DNA of 64,000 nt, from contig JAEMGR010000023.1 of assembly GCA_016458225.1 (NCBI GenBank), forward strand, positions 124,001-188,000. The letters run 5' to 3'. Below are positions 30,362-38,359 of the stretch, one piece after another. Within the stretch, counting starts at the first letter, position 1; each line of letters begins with the position of its first letter. Position numbers and translations under genes: made by a program. The stretch is from Myxococcaceae bacterium JPH2 (GTDB lineage Bacteria > Myxococcota > Myxococcia > Myxococcales > Myxococcaceae). The notes under the pieces were generated by a model that made no database searches, was not told the origin of the DNA, and worked only from the letters and a program-made list of their open reading frames with translations.

Positions 30362-30585
30362 GCATGTCCCGACGGGTGGCGGCGCTGGGGCGCGCCGCCA
30401 TGCCCTGCCCGGTCCTGGCGCGCCAGTTCGACCATGAAAGGAACATGAGAAGTCTCTCATTCTGCACCGTCGCTGACGATGACATGAGCCGTGGGGCTAT
30501 CGTTCCGGTCGTCGCGGATGGACTCACTGAGGAACAGGTCATGGCAGTCAATGTCGAGGCAGTGCCTTTCAAGGGTAGGTCCAGG

Positions 30586-31089
30586 ATGCTTCGTCGCGGG
30601 TCGCTGGCGGTCCTTGGGTGTGTGCTCGCGGGCCTTCATGTCGGGTGCGGTGGAAGTCTGGAGTCTGTGAGCACCGCCGAGTGCGCCTCGGGACTGAAGT
30701 GGACGGGCGGAGACAGCGGCTCCTCCGAGATGCACCCCGGAGGGGACTGCATCCAGTGCCACTCCCAGAAGAGCGATGCCCCTCGATTCGTGGTGGCGGG
30801 CACGGTCCACGCCGCCGCGCATGAGGCGAACGACTGCGCGGGTGTCGAGGGCGCCCAAGTCGTCATCACCGACGCCAAGCAGAAGGCGTACACGCTGCAG
30901 ACGAACGCCGCGGGCAACTTCTACCTTCGCGCTGGAGACGCCCAGGACTTCGCGTTCCCATTCACCGCCCGGGTGACCCACGGGAGCGTCGAGCGTGCCA
31001 TGAGCACGCCCCAGAACACCGGAGCTTGCGGCTCGTGCCACACCGTGGCGGGCACCCAGGGTGCCCCCGGGCGCATCAACCTCGAGTGA
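30586..31089 (+). CDS. Diheme c-type cytochrome-like lipoprotein
   Basis: A 167-residue lipoprotein (signal peptide ending LHVGCGG). It has exactly two heme-attachment motifs, CIQCH in the N-terminal third and CGSCH near the end. Between them lies a beta-rich segment (VEGAQVVITDAKQKAYTLQTNAAGNFYLRAG) resembling a carboxypeptidase regulatory-like/CNA-B domain, so the hemes flank a small immunoglobulin-like fold. Electron transfer or redox sensing at the membrane is a fair guess. An in-frame ATG at 30541 has a better GAGG site but would give an unusually long N-terminal region. It follows the pullulanase by 224 bases in which I see no other gene. Confidence 0.75.
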   Translation: MLRRGSLAVLGCVLAGLHVGCGGSLESVSTAECASGLKWTGGDSGSSEMHPGGDCIQCHSQKSDAPRFVVAGTVHAAAHEANDCAGVEGAQVVITDAKQKAYTLQTNAAGNFYLRAGDAQDFAFPFTARVTHGSVERAMSTPQNTGACGSCHTVAGTQGAPGRINLE

Positions 31090-31131
31090 CCCAGGGCTGG
31101 GTACCGCATCGACTGGACACGCACGAGAGGA

Positions 31132-31155
31132 CCCGGCCCCAAGACGGGGGCCGGG
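31132..31155. terminator. Hairpin between convergent genes
   Basis: CCCGGCCCC (31132-31140) and GGGGCCGGG (31147-31155) form a perfect nine-base stem with a six-base loop. It sits between the stop of the diheme lipoprotein gene (plus) and the stop of the aminopeptidase gene (minus), where a bidirectional terminator is expected. No T-run. Confidence 0.5.
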
Positions 31156-31165
31156 CCTCGGGGAC

Positions 31166-32158
31166 TCACGGCAGGGTGAGAATCTCGGCGCCCTGCTCGG
31201 TGACGAGGATGGTGTGCTCGAACTGCGCGCTGCGCTTGCCGTCCGCGGTGACGGCCGTCCAGCCGTCGTCCCAGCTCCGGTGGTGCCAGTCGCCCAGGTT
31301 GATCATCGGCTCGATGGTGAACACCATGCCCGGCTCAATCACCGTGTCCGCCTCGGCCTCGTAGTAGTGCGGAATCTGCAGCGACGTGTGGAACGTCTCG
31401 CCGATGCCGTGGCCACAGTAGGCGCGCACCACGCTCATCCCGTTCTTCGAGGCGTGTCCCTCGATGGCGCGACCGATGTCGCTGATGGGCCGCCCCACCT
31501 TCACCGCCCCGATGCCCAGGTCCAGGCACTCGCGGGTGACGCGCACCAACCGCTCGCTCTCGGGGTCCACCTTCCCCACGAAGTACGTGGCCGAGCAGTC
31601 CCCGTGGACGCCCTCCAGGAAGATGGTGATGTCCAGGTTGACGATGTCGCCGTCCTCCAGCGCGCGGCTGTCCGGGATGCCGTGGCAGATGACCTCGTTG
31701 ACCGAGGTGCACAGCGACTTGGGATAGCCGTGGTAGTTCAGCGTGCTGGGATAGCCCCCGCGCTGGATGTAGGCCGCGTGGGTGATGGCGTCGATTTCGT
31801 CCGTGGTGATGCCAGGACGCAGGTGCGACGCCGCCTCCTGCAACACCTGTCCGGCCGCGCGGCAGGCCCGGCGCATGCGGGCCAGCACGTCCGGGCTCTT
31901 CACGTCCGACTCGGCGAACCGCGAGCGGCGAGGCTTGCCCGACTCGGCGTAGTCCGGCCGAGCGATGTTCGCGGGCACGCTGCGCCGAGGGCTGATGATG
32001 CCGGGGCGCACGCCGCCGGCGCGCACGGGCTCGGGGCCGCGCTTGCGGGCCTCGACGCTGTCCGCGCCACGGTGGCACTTCTTGTACTTGGAACCGCTGC
32101 CGCACCAGCACGGCTCATTGGGCCCAGGCAGCACGGCGGGGGGCGTGGTGACCGTCAT
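31166..32158 (-). CDS. map: Methionine aminopeptidase with N-terminal SEC-C zinc motif
   Basis: A 330-residue type I methionine aminopeptidase, which removes the initiator Met from nascent proteins in the cytosol. Residues 12-30 are a SEC-C metal-binding motif (GPNEPCWCGSGSKYKKCH) that may help ribosome or nucleic-acid contact. After a basic linker the catalytic domain shows YHGYPKSLCTSVNEVICHGIPD, the metal ligands in DGDIVNLDITIF and HGDCSATY, GHGIGETFH, and the final Glu residues in FTIEPMI and EHTILVT. Its ATG overlaps the TGA of the small HTH gene (ATGA), so it is translationally coupled to that gene. Confidence 0.94.
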   Translation of the reverse strand: MTVTTPPAVLPGPNEPCWCGSGSKYKKCHRGADSVEARKRGPEPVRAGGVRPGIISPRRSVPANIARPDYAESGKPRRSRFAESDVKSPDVLARMRRACRAAGQVLQEAASHLRPGITTDEIDAITHAAYIQRGGYPSTLNYHGYPKSLCTSVNEVICHGIPDSRALEDGDIVNLDITIFLEGVHGDCSATYFVGKVDPESERLVRVTRECLDLGIGAVKVGRPISDIGRAIEGHASKNGMSVVRAYCGHGIGETFHTSLQIPHYYEAEADTVIEPGMVFTIEPMINLGDWHHRSWDDGWTAVTADGKRSAQFEHTILVTEQGAEILTLP

Positions 32159-32385
32159 CGCTCACCTCCCAGACGCATGTCCGGCGTCCGCCGCTCGCGC
32201 AGCCAGCGGATGACCTGGGGCTTCAACCAGAGGCGCGGTCGCCCGGTCCCCAGGTCCAGCACGGGACGGGGCATGTCCGGGTAACGGCGCAGATAGGTGC
32301 TGACGCTGTTGGTGTGGCGCAGGTGCAGCAGTCCCGCCACGCCCTGGGCATCAATCAGGTGCTTCGTGTTCACCAAGGGGCACAT
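32155..32385 (-). CDS. Small helix-turn-helix DNA-binding protein coupled to map
   Basis: A 76-residue protein. KHLIDAQGVAGLLHLRHTNSV followed by YLRRYPDMPRPVLDLGTG and LWLKPQVIRWLRER fits the AlpA/excisionase-like MerR-fold HTH: a short HTH, a wing, then the KxxVxxWL helix. Its last bases overlap the start of the methionine aminopeptidase gene by four, so both are made from one transcript. The ATG has no good Shine-Dalgarno, so translation may be leaderless or weak. A perfect 20-base palindrome lies six bases upstream and is probably its own operator. Likely an autoregulator; whether it controls map is inference. Confidence 0.72.
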   Translation of the reverse strand: MCPLVNTKHLIDAQGVAGLLHLRHTNSVSTYLRRYPDMPRPVLDLGTGRPRLWLKPQVIRWLRERRTPDMRLGGER

Positions 32386-32390
32386 GGGGA

Positions 32391-32410
32391 GTGTCTATAC
32401 CCGTAGACAC
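32391..32410. promoter_or_regulatory. Palindrome GTGTCTA-N6-TAGACAC upstream of the HTH gene
   Basis: A perfect seven-base inverted repeat with a six-base spacer (TACCCG), lying just ahead of the small HTH start codon. Its position is where a promoter -10 region or the 5' end of the transcript would be, so a bound protein would block transcription or initiation. Probably the autoregulatory operator of the HTH protein. Confidence 0.6.
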
Positions 32411-32495
32411 CCGCGCATGCACGCAATCCGTGCCCTGACGGGGCGTCCCGGGCGGCCCCCGCCTCCTCGCCGGGAGGGGGGGCTCCGCCTGAGCC

Positions 32496-33020
32496 TCAGT
32501 GCGCGATGAAGGTCGTGGGGAGGAGGACCTTCTCGCCCGGGCCCTGGTCCAGGCTCTGCTTCAGGTGCAGCTCGATGACGGCGTGCTTGCGCTTCTCCAG
32601 ATCCATCCGCTGCGAGGTGAAGAGGATGGTGGCGGAGCGGGCGTTGATGAGGCCGCCCCCGGTGCCTTGGTGATACAGCCCCACCTCATCGAAGCGCACC
32701 CGGATGTTCGCCTCGGGCGCGCCCTTGGGCAGGTAGAAGTAGCCCAGCAGGTGCGCGTGGTCCTGCAGCGACAGGTCCATGAACCGGCCCGCGGGGGCCA
32801 GCGACACCGGCACCGGCTGACCTCCGGCCGTCACCTCGACGCTGCCAATGCCCAGCATCACCTTGTCGTAGTCCTCCAGCTCCGCGCCCTTGAGGCGCAG
32901 CTCGAAGCGGTCCCCCGGGGGCTCGTGCACCGGAGAGATGCCGTCGGAGTCGCCGCACCCGCCCAACATGGACGCCAGGAACATCACTCCCGCCACCACC
33001 GACTTGCTCGGGGTCTTCAT
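32496..33020 (-). CDS. Lipoprotein, DUF4382-like
   Basis: A 174-residue lipoprotein with signal peptide ending MLGGCGDSD. The mature part FELRLKGAELEDYDKVMLGIGSVEVTAGGQPVPVSL resembles the start of DUF4382-type beta-sandwich proteins of bacterial surfaces; the match is loose. Its ATG overlaps the TGA of the preceding 556-residue gene (ATGA), so the two are coupled and probably work together. No catalytic residues are apparent. Confidence 0.7.
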   Translation of the reverse strand: MKTPSKSVVAGVMFLASMLGGCGDSDGISPVHEPPGDRFELRLKGAELEDYDKVMLGIGSVEVTAGGQPVPVSLAPAGRFMDLSLQDHAHLLGYFYLPKGAPEANIRVRFDEVGLYHQGTGGGLINARSATILFTSQRMDLEKRKHAVIELHLKQSLDQGPGEKVLLPTTFIAH

Positions 33021-34687
33021 CGCGCCTTCTCCCAGAACCCAGGTTCCACGGCTCGGCCCAGGCCCCAGTTGGGGTCCAGGTTCCAGAACTGCTTGCTCAG
33101 CGGGACGGCCCACCGCGCGCCCGAGAGGTTGTGGGACTCCAGCCGCTGCAGGGTCCCCTCGAGGATGGCGCGGTCCGCCGGCAGCGCCGCCTCCAGCGCG
33201 GAGAGCGCGGGCGCGGGCGTCCCGAGCACGCGCTCGTTGCAGACCGCGGTCACCCACTCCCTCGCGACCTTCACCGTCAGGGCCGCCATCTCCGAGCGCA
33301 CGACGTTGCTCGCGGAGATGGCCGGGTTGGCCCACAGCACGCCCAGCGCGTCATCCACGCCGAACACCGCGCCCACGTTCCCCAGCGCAATGGGGCCGGC
33401 CGCCATGCACTCCGTGAGGGCCTTCTCGCTGGCCAGATAGAAGCCGCGGTCGCGCGTCACGGGCGGCGGGCTCAGACTTCCGCCCGAGTCCGCCTTGAAG
33501 TTGCACGTGGCGCCATCCGCGAACTGCGTCGTCGGGCCCGTGGCGACGGTGGACAGGACGCCCGTCGCCTTGTTGACCGCGTAGAAGGTGTTGGCGCGCG
33601 AGGTGTTGGAATTGGTGGTGCCGTAGAAGAACAGGTCGCCCGCGGCCGTGAAGATGGCCGACACCATGGAGTTCCCCTCGGACGTCGCGTCATTCACCTT
33701 CGAGCGGAAGGGGATGTCCGAGAACGTGCCCGTGTGAGGGTCCACGACCGTCACGCGCTGGGTCGCGCTGTTGAAGCCATACAGCAGACCGTCCACCGGG
33801 CTCACCGCCACGTCCGCGACCCGGAAGGTCTCGGGGGTGCCCACCACCATGTCCGACAGGACCGCGCCCGTCTGGGGATTGACCTGGATGAGGTGGTTGG
33901 TGGTGATTTCGAACCCCACGAAGATGCCATCCTTCAGGAAGGCACCCGCGCCCCATCGGGCCGAGTTGGCCGCCCCCGTCACCAGCGGCGCGATGACTTG
34001 CGTGGAGCCGTTGGCGTCCACCCGGACGAGTTCGGGCGGATGCACCGCGTCCGAGGAGATGGCATACAGGAAGCCATCCTTGTGATTGAACGCCAGCGCG
34101 TTGTACGGCAGCGCCGTGTCCCCCTGGAGTGACAAGGAGCCAGTGGCCGGGTCGAAGATATAGAGATGAGAGGGGCCAGAGGGCGTGCCGTCCGGGGTCG
34201 AGGACGACGTGGAGATGTAGATGGTGTCGTCGCAGTGGAGCACGGGCTCCTGGGTGCAGAGCACGTTCGTGGAGGCCTGGCTGGAGCCGCTGTTCTCCCA
34301 GCCGATGCCGAAGATGTTCGTGAAGCTGACGGTGGCGTTCGGGCTGTCCGGGTTCGTGTCCAACGCGCCCAGGGCGATACACGCCTCATAGCTGGGCAGG
34401 TTGTATTGACATTGATACGTGACGTTGCCCCCCACGGGCACCGTCAGGGGCGGCAACGGCGAAAAAGTGCACGTGGACAGCAGGTTGTCCGTGGCCGCCA
34501 ACAGCACCGAGGGCAGCGTGGGGTGGATGTTCGTGGCCTTGAAGGTAAAATTCAGCGTGGCCGGATAATTCGTCACGAGGGCCTGCTTCGATCCGTTCAC
34601 GAGTTTCTCTGCCAGGAAATCATGCGCCCCGGCACCCGAGGACCAGAACACTCCTCCCAGCAGGACACCCAACCATCTGCGATTCAT
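33017..34687 (-). CDS. Secreted beta-propeller-like protein
   Basis: A 556-residue exported protein with signal peptide (LGVLLGGVFWSSGAGA). The first ~140 residues form a beta-domain with YPATLNFTFKATN and VGGNVTYQC, like domains of secreted repeat proteins. Residues 150-400 contain repeated short strands (LYIFDPATGSL, LVRVDANGSTQ, LIQVNPQTGAVLS, VTVVDPHTGTFSD, FYAVNKATGVLS), the spacing of a propeller with DPxTG-type turns as in DUF6923. The C-terminal ~130 residues are helical. The ATG at 34687 has GGGGGAGG upstream. Coupled to the lipoprotein gene that follows. Function unknown. Confidence 0.75.
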   Translation of the reverse strand: MNRRWLGVLLGGVFWSSGAGAHDFLAEKLVNGSKQALVTNYPATLNFTFKATNIHPTLPSVLLAATDNLLSTCTFSPLPPLTVPVGGNVTYQCQYNLPSYEACIALGALDTNPDSPNATVSFTNIFGIGWENSGSSQASTNVLCTQEPVLHCDDTIYISTSSSTPDGTPSGPSHLYIFDPATGSLSLQGDTALPYNALAFNHKDGFLYAISSDAVHPPELVRVDANGSTQVIAPLVTGAANSARWGAGAFLKDGIFVGFEITTNHLIQVNPQTGAVLSDMVVGTPETFRVADVAVSPVDGLLYGFNSATQRVTVVDPHTGTFSDIPFRSKVNDATSEGNSMVSAIFTAAGDLFFYGTTNSNTSRANTFYAVNKATGVLSTVATGPTTQFADGATCNFKADSGGSLSPPPVTRDRGFYLASEKALTECMAAGPIALGNVGAVFGVDDALGVLWANPAISASNVVRSEMAALTVKVAREWVTAVCNERVLGTPAPALSALEAALPADRAILEGTLQRLESHNLSGARWAVPLSKQFWNLDPNWGLGRAVEPGFWEKAR

Positions 34688-35016
34688 GCGTTCGCGCCTC
34701 CCCCCGTGTGACTCCCTCGTCACGGGGACGCCGGCCCTATGCACGCGGGATGCCTCGCGTTGGCTCGCGGTTGAAAACCTCCGGCATCGGGCTTGGGTCT
34801 CGGCCCGCTGACCGGCGTGTATCACCTAGAAGACAGACACGCCGCCCCACGATGAAGACCAGCCAACCCTCGGCCTGCGCGTCAGGACAGGGACGCAAAG
34901 GCGTGCGCCTCTCCCACAACCGCGCCTATACTGAAAAACCTGCAATTCCAGCTTGAAACTAATACAGCCCGCCACCTTGGCGGCATTTGCGAGCTGTCTC
35001 GTAGCAGAGGCCGACG

Positions 35017-35409
35017 TCAACGCTGAAACGGGACGACAAACCCTGACAGGAAGCTCCGCATCGCTGGCGCCAAGACACGCGATCCCGACTCCGAACATGA
35101 GGAGCCAGGGCCCCAGGAGGATGGCCAGGTGCTGGACCCGCGACAGCTTGCTGAACACCCCCAACCCCGAGGCTGCGGCAGCTCCCTGTCTCCGGATCCT
35201 CGAGTCGGGCCGACGCGCCCGACATCAGCGGCCGGAGGCTCCTCTCGCCCCCAGCCAGCGGAAGCCCACACGCGCGGACCTATCCCCAGGTTGCCCTCGC
35301 GCGGCGGGATACCGCAGAGACTCGCCACCGCCACCTGCCCCGCCGACCAGAGGACGGCGGATGCGAGGAACATGACCACGCTCGAGACGATCAAGCGAGC
35401 ACGTTCCAT
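35017..35409 (-). pseudogene. Possible frameshifted small membrane protein
   Basis: Listed separately so it can be tested. The 5' part (35409 down to about 35330) encodes a hydrophobic helix RLIVSSVVMFLASAVLWSAG. The continuation in this frame is Arg/Pro/Gly-rich and unlike a natural protein. A hydrophobic helix reappears downstream in another frame, around 35130-35060. One or two indels would join them. Extent and even existence are uncertain. Confidence 0.25.
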
Positions 35410-35532
35410 GGGCGGCCCAAGTGATAGCACGGCGTGGCGCTCCGCCCTGCCTGCGTGCCGCCCCCGGGTCGCGCCCAGCCCCATCCCTTCCCACCCGTGG
35501 AGGAGGTGACACCCATTCCTCCCCAGCAAGTT

Positions 35533-35551
35533 GTCAACCCAAGAGGTTGAC
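35533..35551. promoter_or_regulatory. Inverted repeat GTCAACC-N5-GGTTGAC upstream of the kinase gene
   Basis: A perfect seven-base dyad with a five-base spacer, 26 bases before the kinase ATG. In RNA it would form a small hairpin in the leader; in DNA it is a plausible operator. The half-site resembles, but is not the same as, the GCAACC/GGTTGC dyads at 9857 and 9898. Confidence 0.45.
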
Positions 35552-35577
35552 TGATACTCACTGGACCTGTGAAGGCC

Positions 35578-37476
35578 ATGAGTGAGAACGGGACCCTCGT
35601 GTATCCGGCGGGTCTCCAGCCGGGTGCCCTGGTGGGTGGGTGGCGCATCGTCGGGATGCTGGGCGCGGGGGGCTACGGAGCCGTGTATCGCGTGGAGCAC
35701 CCGGATGCGCCCGGGCTGCCCTTCGCGCTCAAGCTGTCGCTCCACACGGACTCGGCGCGGAGCCTGCGCGAGACGGCCCTCCTCCTGGACAAGGCCGTGC
35801 ATCCCCACGTCGTGCGCGTCCACGCGAGCGGTCGGTGGCCCCATCCCCTCACCGGGCTCCCCTACTTCGTCATGGACTGCATTGACGGCCCGGCGCTCCA
35901 CACGTGGGCAGACACCTTCAACCCCACCTTCCGCCAGCTCGCCTTCGCGGCAGGCCACGTGGCCCTCGCGCTCGACCTGCTCCACGCGCGCGGCGTGGTG
36001 CACCGCGACCTCAAGCCCGAGCACATCCTCATCCAGCGGACCACCGGCCAGCCCATCCTCATCGACTTCGGCGCGGGAGACGTCGCCGGCGCGCCCACGC
36101 TCACCACCGCCGCGCTCCCTCCTGGCACCCATCACCTGCGCAGCCCCGAGGCCGTGCGCTTCCATCAGCGCCACTGGCGCACGCCCGAGGCGCGCTATCC
36201 CTACACCCACGCGGATGACCTCTACGCGCTCGGGGTCTGCCTCTACCGCGCGGCCACCGGCCACTACCCCTTCCCTCCCGACCTGCCCACCGACCTGCTC
36301 TATCTGGCCATCGCCACCCGGGCGCCGCCCCCACCGCGGGTCATCAACCCGCGCATCCCCCCGCCGCTCGCCCGGACCATCCTCCGCTTGCTGGAGAAGG
36401 ACCCGCGGCGGCGGCCCCGGAATGGAGGCCAGCTCCACGCGGAGTTGGTGGAGGGCATGCTCGCCGCCTCCGAGGCGCCCTACGCCACCCGGCTGTTCCT
36501 CGAGGAGCCTCGGCCTCCCTCGCATCCGGACGATGCGCCCGCGCAGGTGCACGTGCCTCGCTGGCCCAGCCGAGCCTACCCACCGCCTTCGCCCTGGCCG
36601 GGACGGCTCGCGCGCCTCATCCCCGAGAGCTGGCTCGACGCGCTCGCCCGCTGGCAGGAGCGACAGGAGCCCGCGCCGCCTCCGCCTCGCCCCCGCCCTC
36701 GCTGGGGAGCGACCGCGGTGCTCTGCCTGCTGCTCGGCGGACTCTGGTGGCACTCCGTGCAGTCCCGGGGCTTCAATGGCAGCACAACCCCCAGGGTCAC
36801 CTCCAAATTCGACTCCTCTCCAGGTAATAAACTGGCGTCACCCCCAGAGTCCCCACACATTGGGCCTGCCGCGATTCCGCTCCCCGTGAGCCCTACCCCC
36901 GCGGTCGTCGCCTCACCGGCGCCGTCTCCACAGGAAACCCCCGCCGTGCCCAATCCCTCTCTGTCTCACCCGCCTGCCTCGCGGCAGGGCGTCACCCCTT
37001 TGCGTCGCGCCCTCAAGGTGGCCGCTGTCGCCGCATGCACAGGCATGGCCTGCGCGGGCGCGCAGACGCGCTCCGGTCCGCCGGGCCCCCAGTGCCCCGC
37101 GGATGCCGTGGCGACGATGCGCCGGGAATACGGTCTGCGTGGCACCGAACCCATCGGCGTGGCTTGGGAGCCCGACCACACCGATCGGCGCTTCAAGGCC
37201 CGCGACGGAGCGCCCGCGGAGGCCACCGTCAACATGCCCCTGAACCGCATCCCCGATGGCCTGCTGCTGAAGGGAACGTTCATCTTCTCCGAGTCGCGCG
37301 TCTTCATCCGCTTCACGAAGGCACAGGACGCAACGGGCCGCATCGTCCCCGTCTGCTTCGACGCCTGGACCACCAACGGCGAAGACGTTCAAGTGGGCCT
37401 CACCCGCTACCCCGGCGGGGAAGCGAACACCGCCAAGCTCGACTCGACCTTCCCGGTCTTCCCCAAGTTCGACTGA
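35578..37476 (+). CDS. Hanks-type serine/threonine protein kinase with a variant catalytic loop
   Basis: A 632-residue protein. The kinase domain (about 20-285) has the glycine loop GAGGYGAVY, K52 in FALKLS, E65, the catalytic loop HRDLKPEH (D144) and IDFGAG (D163). The Asn that normally follows in HRDLKPxN is His149 here, a change at a magnesium-binding position. After a Pro-rich linker comes one membrane helix (ATAVLCLLLGGLWW, about 380-395). A second Pro/Ser-rich stretch follows, then LKVAAVAACTGMACAGAQ, which looks like an embedded lipoprotein signal, and a conserved-looking ~120-residue domain starting CPADAVATMRREYGL. It is followed by a DUF2381 gene 16 bases on, a common myxobacterial pair. 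Start 35578; GTG at 35569 also possible. Confidence 0.87.
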   Translation: MSENGTLVYPAGLQPGALVGGWRIVGMLGAGGYGAVYRVEHPDAPGLPFALKLSLHTDSARSLRETALLLDKAVHPHVVRVHASGRWPHPLTGLPYFVMDCIDGPALHTWADTFNPTFRQLAFAAGHVALALDLLHARGVVHRDLKPEHILIQRTTGQPILIDFGAGDVAGAPTLTTAALPPGTHHLRSPEAVRFHQRHWRTPEARYPYTHADDLYALGVCLYRAATGHYPFPPDLPTDLLYLAIATRAPPPPRVINPRIPPPLARTILRLLEKDPRRRPRNGGQLHAELVEGMLAASEAPYATRLFLEEPRPPSHPDDAPAQVHVPRWPSRAYPPPSPWPGRLARLIPESWLDALARWQERQEPAPPPPRPRPRWGATAVLCLLLGGLWWHSVQSRGFNGSTTPRVTSKFDSSPGNKLASPPESPHIGPAAIPLPVSPTPAVVASPAPSPQETPAVPNPSLSHPPASRQGVTPLRRALKVAAVAACTGMACAGAQTRSGPPGPQCPADAVATMRREYGLRGTEPIGVAWEPDHTDRRFKARDGAPAEATVNMPLNRIPDGLLLKGTFIFSESRVFIRFTKAQDATGRIVPVCFDAWTTNGEDVQVGLTRYPGGEANTAKLDSTFPVFPKFD

Positions 37477-37492
37477 GCCAGGGACCCCGTCC

Positions 37493-38359
37493 GTGCCCGC
37501 CTCTCTTGGCGGTTGCCTCCTGGCGCTGCTGCTGGCCACGGAGACATTCCGTCCCGATACGCCTCAGGTCTCACCCGAGCCCCGCCCGCTCGCAACGCCC
37601 TCGGCGCAGGACACGGATGCACCCGAGATCCACATCCAACCCGGGCGCGCCGTCACCCTGCGCTTCGCACAACCCCTGGCCCTCGAACCCCTGTCTCCAC
37701 GGGACTCGGTGCACTTCGACGACGTCGCGGTGACGCCCGATACACTCGTCCTGCTGCCCACGGGGTCGCTGAATGAGGGCGCGCGCCTCTGGCTCGACGT
37801 GCGCTTCGCCCAAGGCGCGGTCCCCGCTCACACGCGGCTGCGGCTGGTCGTCCACGCGGTCAGGCCCGATGACGAGGTTCGGATCCGACTGGCCTCGTCC
37901 CCCACTTCGGGCCTCGACGTGGCGCAGTGCCTTCGCCCAGAGACGAATCCCAGTGGACTCGACGGGGAGTTCAGCACGGGCGGGATTGACTCGCGCGGAG
38001 TCAATACACAGTTGCGCCCCACGGATGGCATCGTCCGCGCTTCGGACATGCCTCCCATCGTCTCACTCCTGAGCCTTCGCGCCAGCGATCGCGTCGCCGT
38101 GGTCGTCTTCCTTCGAGAGCAAGACCTTCCCCTCTCGCGGGCCCCCGCGCACGCCACCTTCCGCGCCACGCGAGGAAGCGGACTTTCGAGAACAACGGTC
38201 TTCCAGGGAGCGCCTCTGCGTGACGACTCGAGGGTGCCCATCGTGGTGCAAGCGGAGGCGCGGCCCGAGGCGCTCCTCGGTGAGTACACGATGGAGGTGA
38301 GGGACCGCGACGACGCGCTGCTCTTCACCGTCCCCGGGGTGCAGTTCCCTCGGCTCTGA
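37493..38359 (+). CDS. DUF2381 (TIGR02268) family protein
   Basis: A 288-residue exported protein, found in myxobacteria next to serine/threonine kinase genes as here. A short signal-like N-terminus (GGCLLALLLATETF) is followed by beta-strands: IHIQPGRAVTLRFAQPLALE, a typical opening of the family, then VHFDDVAVTPDTLVLLPTGSL and LRLVVHAV. The C-terminal half (DGIVRASDMPPIVSLLSLRASDR onwards) is also beta-rich. The GTG start follows AGGGA. Its 3' end overlaps the histidine kinase gene on the other strand by 35 bases. Role unknown; it may be an extracytoplasmic partner of the kinase. Confidence 0.82.
   Translation: MPASLGGCLLALLLATETFRPDTPQVSPEPRPLATPSAQDTDAPEIHIQPGRAVTLRFAQPLALEPLSPRDSVHFDDVAVTPDTLVLLPTGSLNEGARLWLDVRFAQGAVPAHTRLRLVVHAVRPDDEVRIRLASSPTSGLDVAQCLRPETNPSGLDGEFSTGGIDSRGVNTQLRPTDGIVRASDMPPIVSLLSLRASDRVAVVVFLREQDLPLSRAPAHATFRATRGSGLSRTTVFQGAPLRDDSRVPIVVQAEARPEALLGEYTMEVRDRDDALLFTVPGVQFPRL

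Larger units (their letters stand above)
34688..35577. other. 890-base stretch with no confident gene; possible decayed membrane-protein gene
   Basis: No frame here shows clear coding character from end to end. On the minus strand a frame starting at the ATG at 35409 reads MERARLIVSSVVMFLASAVL, a good membrane helix, then loses character after about 30-50 residues. Some 200 bases later another minus frame (about 35150-34990) reads VQHLAILLGPWLLMFGVGIACLG, a second good helix. Two helices of the right orientation in different frames suggest a small two-helix membrane protein broken by a frameshift, or two unrelated tiny genes. The right end (35520-35577) carries the kinase promoter region. Confidence 0.4.

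Noticed and set aside
35017-36753. A 578-codon minus-strand frame through the kinase gene
   Set aside because: Mostly antisense to the well-supported kinase; only its last ~130 codons have any membrane-like character, and that part is described separately.
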